Below, piece by piece: positions 28,923 to 41,100 of a DNA stretch of 64,000 bases. The notes under the pieces were generated by a model. That model saw only the letters and a list, made by a program, of their open reading frames with translations. It searched no databases and was not told the origin of the DNA. Position 1 is the stretch's first letter. Each line of letters begins with the position of its first letter. The stretch lies in contig OW285196.1 of NCBI GenBank assembly GCA_935421135.1, forward strand, positions 8,877,501-8,941,500, written 5' to 3'. Made by a program: the position numbers and the translations under genes. This DNA comes from Bugulina stolonifera. Its lineage: Eukaryota; Bryozoa; Gymnolaemata; Cheilostomatida; Bugulidae.

Positions 28923-31900
28923 ATGGCGTCCACCATGCCGATGGAGGACTCTCTTCAGGCTCTTCTTAACTGTAACTTTTGTAAGAAAGAGACAGATGGC
29001 TTGAAAGCTCTACCTTGTCAGCATACAGCATGTCTGCCATGTGTCAGACAGCTAAAGGTAGTGAGAAGGAGATTCACCTGTGACATCTGTCAGCAGGTGG
29101 GTGTAAGATAATATGGAACGTAATAATCGTAAACAAATCCCTTGCATAAAACAACATCATAGTGTAAACAAATTATTGTTTTGTGATGCCTGTTCTAGAC
29201 ATTTCTGATGCTCAATGGAGGATTCAATAAGCTACCAGATAGTCTGATATGTAGACAGCTGAGAGATCTTCTCAGCGGTCAAACAAGCCATGTTGAGCGT
29301 ACGGCAGCTGATGAAATGCAAAAAGAATTAGTTGGATAAGTAATACTGAAAGGTAACATGCGCCAGATACCTGTGTTAGCCATCTACTAGCAAGTCAAAT
29401 GTAGCCATAATGATGTTTCAACAACGGTATTAATTAAGCAAAGCTTCAACTGCCCAGCACTTCCTATTTTGTAATTGTAATTGTCAAATAATCGGTCTAA
29501 AATTTTTGTTGAAACAGCAAGAAATGTTTTTATAGAGAGTGATGCAGAAAGTGACTTTGATTATGAACCACCAAGGAAAGTGCGTCGACTGATGTATAAT
29601 GAAGGACGCTTTAGGTGTGCTACACCTACAAAGAATATAACCAAGTGGCAGCAAGGCAATACTAGCTCACTAGATGAGGCAGGAGCAAACCCCGTGAATG
29701 AGATGAACCGTAAGAGCCGTCAAAAACTAATATTTTGTCCTTTTTAATTTTAGCAGCTTCCATACAATCTAGCAAAAAGCCTTAACTTTCATTTCAACGC
29801 AACTAGATATCTGTGCATAAAAATTTTAGTATGTTTGCAATGCTGGCAGGAAGGTGGTATGTGATTTTCATTTCTCTGCGACCTATCGATGATATTTTAA
29901 CACATTTAATATGTTATAGACCCCAATGAAGGAGAAGTGGAAGACTTGAGAGAAGAATTGATTAAAGCCTCAGAGCAGGCCAAACAAGGCTTAATCAAAG
30001 TGTTGCAAATGGTCAGCTGTGTTACAACTACATGTATTAATTTTAACACTCTCCTATATTTATAAGGTTATTTGATTTAGATTTATGCCATCTTCTTGCA
30101 GCATTTAGGCTGGACGTATAGATAGTGTTTCATTAGTACTCGATACAACAGCATTATTTTGCAATAAAATTGGTATATTTATCACCTATTTGCCCATTTA
30201 GCAGATATACATGTAACTACAATTTTGCTCATCTGAATAATTTTAACAAGCCCCAATTTATGATCGTTCTGTTGGTATTGTACTCTTTTTATTCTGACCT
30301 TCCAATTTATAGATTTACATGTATATTTTTCACAACATAAAATTGTAAATAGAAAGTCTTAGTTGCTGAAATATCTGCAAAATTAGAATGCGACTACAAC
30401 ATTGACAAGGTTTTATTACCTGTGTTTTAGATAATTAATGGTAAAGATTTACTGAAAGCTTTACCAGAGAAGGGAAAATTTACGGAGAAAACAATTTTAG
30501 ACCAGCAGAAGACGATAGAGCAAGAGTGCCAAGAAAAAGTTAGTCAGCTTTAACTGTCTGAATTTTAAAGACTTTTGTTTAAAAATAGAGAACTTGAACA
30601 TTTCCTGATACTTTTAAAAGTTTTAACTGGGAGTATCTAATCAAACTTCAAACATGTCTATATTCAACTACTTTGCGTTCAGTGCAGTGTTATTCTAACA
30701 GCCAAATGTCAACTGAAAATAAGTGAGTGATGTTATGTTTAATAGCAATGTTTTGATACTTAACACAAAAAAAAAACTAACTTAACTGCTATCCAATCTG
30801 CTGATATCACATCGACTTTTGCAAAACGACTATGTCTGAGTAAATGATAATTGCAATGTAAGATCTCTCTTTTAACCATACGCAATTACTTGTAGTTAAG
30901 TGGTTTGGACAAAGCTCTGCGTGACAGAATGGAGGAGAGTAAATCTACCTTGAAGATTATGGAACCCTGTGTTGATCATATAAAGAATGTTCTGGACTCC
31001 CTTCCTAGTGTCAAACTTCCATATGGCTACTATAGAAATCGCAAAACTGTAGAACCAGAAGTTATCAACCGAGCTCTAGAGAATTTAGAGAGGCTCAAGA
31101 AGGTTAATGCAACTGTTGAGCAGCTGCCTATTGGTGAGACATGTATGCCTTGCTTAATCAAATTTGTGGTTTACTACTTTTATTAAAGCAATAACTTACT
31201 AACCATATTCAGTGGTCACTCACACACCCCTTTGACAAAGCCACAACACTATTCCAAAGACACCAGGAGCTATTTATAATTTATCGTAGCCCAAGTCAAT
31301 ACATGCTTGAAGTCATCCTCTCTCAGTTGGTTTTGCCGAAATGGGAGAGGATAACTTCTCACTATGATAGCTGCATGTTTTTGACTTTTTTATTTCTACT
31401 TCAACTTGGCATCTCTACTCTTGTCAGCCTGTTAACTGAATACTCGAAAATCAATCTAGAGCTCATTCAGTACATGGAACTTACATTTGAAATATTTTAT
31501 TTGGAAATTATAAGCCCATGGTGGACTTTATAAGAATTACCAAACATAATTTTACTCGCTAACTTGAAGGGGTAGTCACACCCATTATAACTTTTCTTGC
31601 TATGTCTCTAATGCCTACTTGTACAATGACTTCGGTGATAATAAATCGATGAGTTTAACAAAAGTGATGAACCTTTGAAAAAATTATATTAACATGTGCA
31701 TCAACTGGAATATAAACTGTGATGTCACAGAACAGACTAGTTAAATGCAAGGAACCTTCTCCTTTTTCGGTATAAAACTTTTAGGAGAAATTACTCATCT
31801 TTAGACTTTGTCTGCTGCAAGGTCTGAGCCCACATGCTCTGTCTGCTCCCATTATTGGTCCCAACTACAGCTAACCTACAAATAAATCAATTTGAACCTT

Positions 31901-34900
31901 TTTGAACTCAAGCAGACTCTCAAACCAGGAAGGCCTTTGTTTGAAACCTTTCTGAAAAGGCTTTCCTAATATTCAGTGTTGTGTTGGAATAACAAATTCA
32001 ACCCAAAGCATTGATCTACTACCGCCATTATAAGATTACTGGTATGCATGTATCTCCTACGTACCCAATGCACATACTATTGTACTACAGCTCTGGATGA
32101 ATTAACACCCGGTGACTATGTACGTCTAGACATGACACTGCAACAAGCTGAGGAAGTCAAAGACAGAGATTACTGTTCTCCTCGTGAGCGGTTAATCTGG
32201 AGTATTCTGGAGGCTGCGAACAGATCAGGTGAATACTGTGTACTGTGTACTGTGCACTGTGTACTGTGTACTGTGCAATATGCACTATGCACTATGCACT
32301 ATGCACTATGCACTATGCACTATGCACTATGCATTATCCACTATGTACTATGCCTATATAAGATAATGGAAGGTACATGCACATATGCGGCTTAACGAAA
32401 AGCAGTATTCATACAAAGTACAATTATTGTATAATGTAATGCAAATACCCCAAACCATGACTCTGTCTTGCCATCGATGGCTTTTTGATTATAGTATAGA
32501 CAATTATATTCCCTATATTTGCTTTGATACCCCTGCTTTAACCTACATATTGTACATGGGCTTCCACACTTGATAAACAACTCAGTGTTGTGAATGTATC
32601 TGTCTACAATTCTAGCAGTTCCAAGACGGATTAAGATGGCAAGCAATGGATTTTCTCACCGAAGAACATTTTCTACCCAGAATATGCTTGAGACTTTTAT
32701 CAATAGTTCAGTAAATCATTCAAGTATTGGAAGGTACAGAGGGAAGGATTATTCTAATGGCAGAATGGTGAGAACTTGGATTCTTGCAATTATGTAGTTT
32801 CCACCTCATGTATAGACACACCAAGCTCGTGTTGCGTGATACAAAGATTTTGATTAAAACTTATCTAATCTAGTCATTGCATTGTCATGCCGCACTTATA
32901 TTTTCTATCTATTTATCTGTTTATCACACTATTGTGTTATTACTGTTGTCACTGTGTTATCATGGTTGAAGTCCTATGAGATATAGCTATTAATGGTTAT
33001 TGTTGGCTATACTAGCCAAACAGAAAATCACTCCTTCCATTACTGCACTTGTTAGTAAAAGCAAAAATTTAAATAATGTCGTACACGGCCATGACTTGTA
33101 TACTAGTTGAATAACCTATGTGTATATGCATCGCTCCACTATTATAATTAATTCTTACCCAAATGCACAATTAAAGCTTTTCAATTTTTACCATTATTCC
33201 TGTTGTAGTGTCAAAAGGCAATATTTCCAGAGCAGTTTGATTGGCAAGGACCAGCAGGTGCTCTTGTTAGATGCCAACAGAAAGTGAATTTGCCTTATGA
33301 AGGTGACAAGGTTAAAATTAAAACTGCTGTCTCTAAACCTCATTTTGGTTGGAATGGAATAAGACACAAGAGAAAGTAAGACAGAATTTGTATTCTATAC
33401 TTAGCCAGAACGTAACTTAGTGGTATAGCTATGTCGTGTAAAAGCTAGCTAACTGCAATATCTTTTAAACCAACAGTATACGCAGGAAATGCTATCTAAT
33501 AAGTGCATTCCTACTGTATATGCACATAATGTGATAGCATGTTCAAAATATGTATGATAGAGTTTAACAAACTCAAAAGCTTGTATTAGTATGAATTATG
33601 GTTCTAACTATTATATTGATATTATAGTTGCACGCACATTGCATGTCGCACAGAGTTATGCTTATAATTACCATAAATTATCTGAATGTCTGCCGCTTTC
33701 TGTTGCACACTAGCTGTGGTGTGTTGAAAGCGATAAGACCGGGAGGACCTGAAAATGACCTTGTGGTGATAGTGGAATTTCCAGAAAATCATGCCTGGAA
33801 AGGTCTGTACAGTGAGATTGAGCTGGGACCTTCTTGTGGAATGGAGGTAAGAAAGTGTGCCACATGGTTCAGTTGTTTAAATCTGTCAGTTAAATTGTTT
33901 TTTAATACTGGTAGGCTTTACAGACAGGAGTTAGTAAGCACAACTTTTGTAGACTGAGAATATTTCCTATGGTTGGGAAAATTGGTTTGGGGTTACCTAT
34001 AAATAAACAAAGAAGCCGATTTCTTCTGCTTCAATTTCGACAAAAATCAAAGGCTATCCCATCTTGCGATTACCCCACAGCATTCGGTTTAAATAGTCCT
34101 AAGCTATATTGGCAGTTGAGTGATCGAGTGAACTTTTCCGTGTTACTTTGCTTAAATTTCAGTAATTATCGTGTCATCTCTGATTAATCATATCCTGTTT
34201 ATCCAAGGCTGGAGACGAGGTGTGGGTGAGCAGATCTATTCCAGAACCTTCCAGAGGTTGGGCTGGTGTCAATGGAAGTAGTGTTGGTAAAGTAAAGAGT
34301 GTAGAAGGGACTGAAGGTCAGGAAGAGGTCACTGTTGACTTCCCAGAATGCAAAGAGTGGGTCGGACTTGCAACAGAACTAGAGTTAGTTCGAGATCCTC
34401 ATAAATGGGAAAAAGTTCAGGTATTGTAATGCAACACACGAGTACCGACGATTAGTACGGGTGTGAGAAGGGTCTAGGAGTGGTCGGCTAGACCTGCTTC
34501 CAATTACATAAAATACTGAGCAGCGATTGTATTGTAGATTATTGAGCTGTGTTGCAGCAATAAGTATTGCACAACAATATGGAGGAAGGCACGACGTCGG
34601 ACCCCTTTGGGGTCAGTCATATACAAAATACACGTATAATGATGTACATGTAGATACATACATGGTATGATTGCAACTATATAGAGGGGCCTTGGCCCTA
34701 TAAAACCAGGTATACAGGTAAGATTTACATCAAGTATTCAATGAGTTACAACCGATATTATAAGGTGAATGCACAATATAAAAATATTATAGGTAAGTAT
34801 ACGTGTAATTACACAATGCAAGGTAAGTATAAGAGTAATTACACAATGTAGGGTAAGAATACATTGTACAAGAGTGTAAAATGAGGAAGACAACTGCCAA

Positions 34901-36360
34901 GGCACTAGGTGTGCATTAAGTATTAGATTGGTGTAGGCTGAGGCTGACAATGTCAGATCAAAGGAATATCCTGCCTCACCACAGTATTTACAGAGACCCA
35001 GCGTTGAATTGTATTGCAATTATATTATTAGATGTCCTTCATAATGTATGATATTATACATTTTTGTATGTGCATATGATACAAAGGGCAATTTGTCTCG
35101 AGTAAAATTTTGTATCTTCCTGAAAGTGAACTATTATTAAAACAAACTGTGAGGCCTGATCATTGGCCAAGGAAAGGGTCCTGGAACTTTAAAATGAGCG
35201 TAAACATTTAGAGATTTTGAGTAGGCCTACTGTAAACAACGTACAGAAAAAGAACTCGAATTACATCTGCAAGTAACAATACCGGCTTATCGAGAGTAAC
35301 ATATTCAATGGGTCATGGTCATAAAAGCTTTGGCCGTTCAGCAGTTTCCAGACTTGACAAATTTGTTGGAGTTGGACTGCTAGTGTTAGATGCCATGCAC
35401 CATTGACGGTGCAATTCAGTTCTATATACATGTACATGTAATTTGTAGGTAAAACTATCGGTGATTGAGCCCAAACTAGGCTGGGGAGGAAGTAGCCATA
35501 ATGATGTCGGAGAGCTTCGAGAGATTACTGATGAGTATGAAGCTTATGGTCAGTAGTTCAATCAGTAGTTATGAACTAATATCAATATATCACTAATTTA
35601 TATTCTCATAATAGTTTGGTTCTGTGAGTTCCGTATGTTGACAACTTATGTAACTTTTTCTCCCAATGATTATGTCCTTCAACCACAATCTCCATGTGAG
35701 GACTGACAATATACTATTCTCACTGTGGAACCCTAAAGATATTTGTTCCTGATTTGCCTCATGATAAGGGCCCTGGACTTCACATGGGAGTTCCAGGTTC
35801 AATTACCATAAGGGTCAAAGGTGGTGTTAAGAAGGGCATCTAACCCTATAATGCGCCTGAGCTACATCAGTTAACTTTGCCATTAGTGAAGTGCCTTCCT
35901 GACTCAAAAGTTAGAAAATAAATGCAGATCTCTTTAGATCTTTGCTTTCTTACCTGGGATTATTAGTGGGAAGTAAAATTGGTCAGCTTTTTATTCAACA
36001 TTGGAAATGTACATGTACAGTCATGTATTTACATGTACTGTTAAAATGGATAGTGCATGTATAATTCCATAGGCATTAAAATATCCCATCTAAATATAGG
36101 ACATAGTATTACCTAATAGACTATTTTTAGGCTGTGTCGGTACTGTCAAGTTTCCTGGTAAACCAGAATGGCCATTTCTCATGGATGAAATAGAACCAGC
36201 TCGATACCAGGCTTCCAGCTATGAGGATGAGTCTTATTTCTCAGCCCACTACCTAGTATTTATACGTGACAGCGACAGCGACAGTGACAGCAACGATGAC
36301 AGTGTTGAGGACGTTACTATGAGCATGTTATATGATGAAAATGGGCATCTCCGTGACTGA
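28923..36360 (+). CDS. R1: RING, coiled-coil, Mind-bomb/KEG-type repeat protein, with an in-frame stop
   Basis: Thirteen exons match the paralogues in order and phase: 28923-29096, 29199-29352, 29518-29709, 29920-30011, 30431-30538, 30896-31133, 32091-32228, 32619-32767, 33209-33375, 33714-33846, 34208-34420, 35449-35548 and 36131-36360 (TGA). The nominal length is 695 codons. Exon 1 is a complete C3HC4 RING (C17, C20, C32, H34, C37, C40, C53, C56). Exons 4-6 are coiled-coil-like. Exons 7-13 encode four GD-V-V...GW-type repeats, then a tail rich in Asp and Ser. Exon 2, read to the donor that keeps paralogue phase (GTAACA after 29352), contains TAA at 29337-29339. A weaker in-phase donor at 29299 (GTACGG) would bypass it and give 677 codons. 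If neither route is used, the product is a RING-only fragment of about 104 residues. The paralogues' single exon for the first repeat is split in two here. A ubiquitin-ligase role is inferred from the RING. Confidence 0.8.
29337..29339 (+). other. in-frame TAA within R1 exon 2
   Basis: Counting in triplets from the exon start at 29199, TAA falls at 29337-29339, five codons before the best donor (AAAG then GTAACA at 29353). All three paralogues are open through the matching exon. All other R1 exons remain open, so either the change is recent or this part of the exon is spliced out. Confidence 0.7.
32236..32352. repeat. 7-bp minisatellite beside an R1 splice donor
   Basis: About 16 units of a 7-mer that shifts from ACTGTGT/ACTGTGC to ACTATGC begin 8 bases after the R1 exon 7 donor (exon end 32228). 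The array creates an open frame that reads as an artificial repeat peptide. It is not coding. Confidence 0.9.
34421..35029. mobile_element. CG-rich element, R1 intron copy
   Basis: The left part (ACACGAGTACCGAC, then a GGTCGGCTAGACC-like block, then ATTACATAAA and GAGCAGCGATTG) aligns with the left part of the element near 61595. A central ACGACGTCGGACCCC block resembles the CG-rich core of the copies at 44901 and 59796. The left end carries TATTGTAATG, as those copies do. The right end near GTATTGCAATTATATTA is roughly an inverted match. Short tandem repeats (AGGTAAGTATA plus TAATTACACAATG) lie inside. There is no coding capacity. Boundaries are approximate. Confidence 0.55.
35700..35930 (+). 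mobile_element. possible SINE-like fragment
   Basis: GGTTCAATTACC resembles an RNA polymerase III B box, and a GTTAAGAAGGGCATCTAACCC segment resembles a SINE body. I could not define ends, an A box or target-site duplications, so this may be only a decayed repeat in the last R1 intron. Confidence 0.25.
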
Positions 36361-38191
36361 GTGTACATGTACATGTTTCTATGCAGGGTAAAATTTATCT
36401 AGTTTCTCATTCAATTAGATTCTAACATTTTAGTGTGGTTTTATAATGACACATTGAAAGCTATTAAAGATAGCTTGAATGTTATATTTTGAGCTTTCAA
36501 AATACTACTGAATCTCAGCCTTTTTCATGTAGGCAAATTTGATGTCATAGAATACTGTATACATGAATGTGTAGGGCCTCATGAGCCTTGCATCAGATAT
36601 ACATGTATTTAAATTTATGGTGTGTAGCCTACTAGCCACATGCTTTGTACATATGCTTTGTACCGTATGTTTGATGCTTTATCAGTAATGTACATGCACA
36701 TGTACATACATAATGTAAATGCTGTGTATTGCTGTTTTTCTCAATAAAGTTGCACCAGCAGCATTACATTTTGGAATAATGTGGTCATTATTTATTATAC
36801 ATGAACATGTACACATGCAATGTTAGAAGTGGAACAAATGGGGACAGGTACACTGCATGGGAAATTGCAGGATAAATATTAATCGCACATGCATGTACAG
36901 TAGTATACTGTAGTATAGGGTATTGGTAGGTACAATCTATACTAGTGCTGATTGTAATACAATGTACAATGTATAATCTAAATTGCCTTCTCCTGATGTG
37001 CATGTGCAAAGAGGGAATAACTTTCAATTTGTGAATAACCTACATTTCAATGTTTTACTTCTTTCTTGTATTGTAATAAATGAACTACAGTCTGATAGCC
37101 TTCTACATAGAGGGGTGGAGAGTGGGTACTAGATATCATACACAGGAGGTACAGTTTCTAGTTTTCATAGCTGAGTGGTTATTCCATGGCAACAGAAAAT
37201 ATCTACCAAGAAAAGACTATATTGAGGGTCTGATTAAATGCTGATTTCAGTGCAGAAGTGGAAAGTCTTGGTACTTCCCCTAAGTCAAGCATGAGAAGTT
37301 GTTTGCTTTATTTTTTATTGAGTGTCCCTCTATTTGTTCACAAAGCAATGAGCTATAGAATAATAGCACACAGTAGCTGTAGAATAATAAAATATTGGCT
37401 ATTATTGGCTTGGGGAATTCCCCACTCAAGCACTGATTGCTGCTAAGTAGCCTAGTACTACTACCTGTATCATTACTAGTTGAGCAGGCTTTACAGTGAG
37501 ACTAATGTATATCACCTATATACATTTGTCTAGGTGAGTGATTTACATAACATAGCTCTCAATGCTGATATGTTATACAGCCACATTATACAGTATAGGA
37601 TCATCACCTCTACGTCATAGCAATGTTGGTTTACATAGATAGTGAGTGTGCATTGTTGTAAATGTTTAGTACAGTTAGTAGAAGTAGTGACTTGGTGGTG
37701 ACAAAGGGATAAATGGACCAATGGTTGAGGTAGGCTCAGCTTTGTGTTTTTTGGCCATAGCCAGGGTTCCTCAGGGAAATTCCAGATGGAGAAGTTTTCT
37801 TCCCTTTTATATACATAGTGTAACCTCCAACCCTATTGCCCAATCATAAACATAGATCTCAGGCTAGGTCAAATTGCGCAATATTTTGCCTAACAGCAAT
37901 GGTTAGGTGCATGTCAGTTAGATGTACGAAGCATGCAGCCTTAGCTGTTCGACTTTTGTGACCTCCTTGGCATTGAAAATTTCAATTGATGTAGTTGTAT
38001 CTTAATGAAACGCTGATTTTAACGCATTTTCCTGTCACCAACTTGGCGAACTACGACATGACTGTATCATTCTCATCAAACATTTTTACAATTAGTTGCC
38101 ATACTTTATATGCAAATACATCATTATAATATGTGAACCTTACCATCACAGCAAAGAGAAATAAAAAATAATTTGTTTAGTCTCAGCTAAC
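36361..38191. other. R1 3' UTR and spacer to R2
   Basis: No coding exon is visible. The left part is the R1 3' UTR, which has several ACATGTACATG words. The right part should contain the R2 promoter and leader. Short frames at 36788-37027 (-) and 37258-37446 (+) have no support. Confidence 0.5.
36743..36748 (+). promoter_or_regulatory. poly(A) signal of R1
   Basis: AATAAA in CTCAATAAAGTTG, 383 bp after the R1 stop. Confidence 0.55.
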
Positions 38192-41100
38192 ATGACGTCC
38201 ACCATGCCGATAGAGGACTCTCTTCACGCTCTACTCAACTGTAACTTGTGTAAGAAAGAGACAGATGATTTGAAAGCTCTACCTTGTCAGCATACAGCAT
38301 GTCTGCCATGTGTTAGACAGCTGAAGGTAGTGAGAAGAAGATTCACCTGCGATATTTGTCTACAGGTGGGTGAAAATTTACGAAAAACCATTTCGTTGGG
38401 GTTTTCAACAGGTCCCATGTTTTATTTAACAAACTACCTTTTCTTAGCCATCAACCCATGCTTTGCGTACTACATGTACATGTAAATTAGTTGTAAAATA
38501 CTGATTTAAGAATGCATCAGCTCTTCACCATAAATAGACTGCGAAGAGGAGACACTTCCTGCGTGATGTCTGCTTTCGCTTTGCAATATTAACCGGAAAC
38601 CAAATTTTGGTAAAATATACATGTAGTACATTTAGAACTAATTGGTATGATTTTAGTGTTGATGTGTCCAAACCCAATATTTACAAACCATATTAGCAGT
38701 TGAGAAACCCATTAAATTATGATATTAGGTAAATGTATAAATTTTAGGCTACATCTACACAATATTATAATTATAATTATACAGTATAATTACATCAATA
38801 TACATGCATATACACACACGAGTCTAATGTTGACTTTTTTGAATGTATCTTTTTAAAAAGGTTAAGGAAAGTTGCATTTGCAATGATATTGTTAGTTGCT
38901 CTAAAGTACCGTAACATAATATTCTAAATAAGAGCTCACACGTAGCAATTTGGTATAACCAATCAGAAAGCTTGTTGAAACACTTTGCCTGTGTGCATAT
39001 TAGGTCCAAATGCAGGTAAAGATTTCTTAAACAATGAATAATGGACTAGTATAATTGTGATATCTTTTGCATGGTCATTTTATTAATATTATTTATGTGT
39101 TATTCAGGAACATTGCATACCAAATGGTGGGTTTGAGAATCTACCAGATAGTCTTGTAGTTAAGCAGTTGCGAGACCTTCTTGGGGGAAGAGCTAGTCAT
39201 GCTCAAAAGGCTCAATTTAAGAAGGGGCAGAGAAGCGAAGAATATAGCCCCTCTGCAGGTAGTATACAATATAAAATTATGTTAAGTTTTTTATTTTTGT
39301 ACCTTTGAACTTTATTACACATTTTCCCGGTCAACTTGTAGGTTGTTGCTGGGTTGACACTAGTTCTAGGTTTTTAACTCGTCAGCTCAAGGAAGGTGTC
39401 GTGTCTTATCATAAAAGAAGTGGTTGTTCAGAGCATCTGTGACCTCAACTAAGTAAGATTATTGGCTAATAAATAGCAAATGAGATGATGGCCGTGAAGA
39501 AAACTGTTGTCTCCAAAGAATTGAGAACACATTTTAATATAATGTCACTGCTTTATGTACTTTTGTAGGGAAAACAAATGATGGTTCCAGTGAACTAAGT
39601 GCAAGCAAGCAACCTTCAAGCAAAGTGTCTTTGATGCTAGCAAAAGGAGGATTTGGAAGTGTTCCATCTGCAAGGAATACAGCTCAACAATCCAAATCTG
39701 CAAAGAAGAAGCAAAGAGGAAGTGAAGTACAAAACGATGTGAGGCCAAAAGAGCCAGAGGTCACGAACGGTAAGGAGCACTGACAGGAAATTTTGGTCAC
39801 ACCTTTTTGATGACGGCAGTAGAAAACCTCCTTGAAGCCTAGTCGGTAGAATTATTACTATCCGATTAATTTCTATAATTTTATTAGTTAACTGGTGAAA
39901 ATATTTTGCATTTTTCAGTTCTGTAGTAGTTTAGAAACAGTTTTCAAATTGTTTTTCTGGTAAGACAGATTGTGTTTGTTGGGCTGCTGTATTATGGACT
40001 TAATATTTTAGCCCCCAGTGCTGATGAAATAGCGAAACTAAGAGAAGAGATAACAGATGTGTCCGGCACAGCAAAGCAATGGCTAGTCAAAGCTGTAGAT
40101 ATGGTAAGTCACATTAGACCAGTTGTTACTCTATAATGTGACCTAGCTACAGCCACAATCAAGTTTGGTTATTTGAAAGAGGTATTATGAGATATCAAAT
40201 GGTACATACCATGTGTAAGTATATATAAAGTATCTTAATATAAATATATCTATTCAAAATGTAATTGAAGCCCTATATTGTACTGTGAACATCTGAACAC
40301 CTGTTTCAGTACAGCTACTCACAATTGTAAACATATAGTTGTGGATGTCTAGGTGTACATGTGTTAAGTTGATAGCAAAACAATTATATGTACAATGTAC
40401 AATTTAGGTGTGCCTGAACAATACAAATTCAATCAGATCTTTGTTTTAGACTTTGAGCTTGTACCATAAGATAATCAGTAACAGAGTGTTGATTGGTATT
40501 ATAACAAGACTACACAGGAAAATGTTCAACAGCGTACATGTCTAATGTGCTACATGGTTAACTTACATTCTATATTATTAGTTGAAGCATCACAAGACAG
40601 TTCTTAGAGCTTTGCCAGAAAGAGGTAGAGAGACAAAGCAGGTCATTTTTGGACAGCAGAAGAAGATAAAGAAACAGTGCCAAGAAAAAGTAAGTAGGCA
40701 ATGTAAACACGGTGATCTATATTTATAAAATCTCTATTTTTAAATTCAATGTTTTGAATTGATCCCCTGTAACATAATATTGAGCTTCAATTTTAGCAAA
40801 GTGTATTATGAAGTGAGTTTTGTATATTATGCAAGTATACTTTGTGGTTCCATTACCTGGCACTGCTGGGCTAGAACACTTATACCTGTCGGAACAGAGA
40901 TTAATCTTTGAAATTGTTCAGTAGTTTTGATCCTTTAGGAGATTGAGGACAACGGTTTCATGTTAGGATAAATAATATGTTACTATAAAATCTACTTCAA
41001 AGACTTACATTCTTTGATAAGTAGTGTAACTGGAGTTATAGCGAGAAATCTGCGTGTGATTTGGTATTTACAAGGTTAGTCTCGCCCACTTTTTAATCAG

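Noticed and set aside
32048..32395. 115-codon open frame through R1 exon 7
   Set aside because: Only 32091-32228 is coding. The rest reads through the donor into a 7-bp minisatellite.
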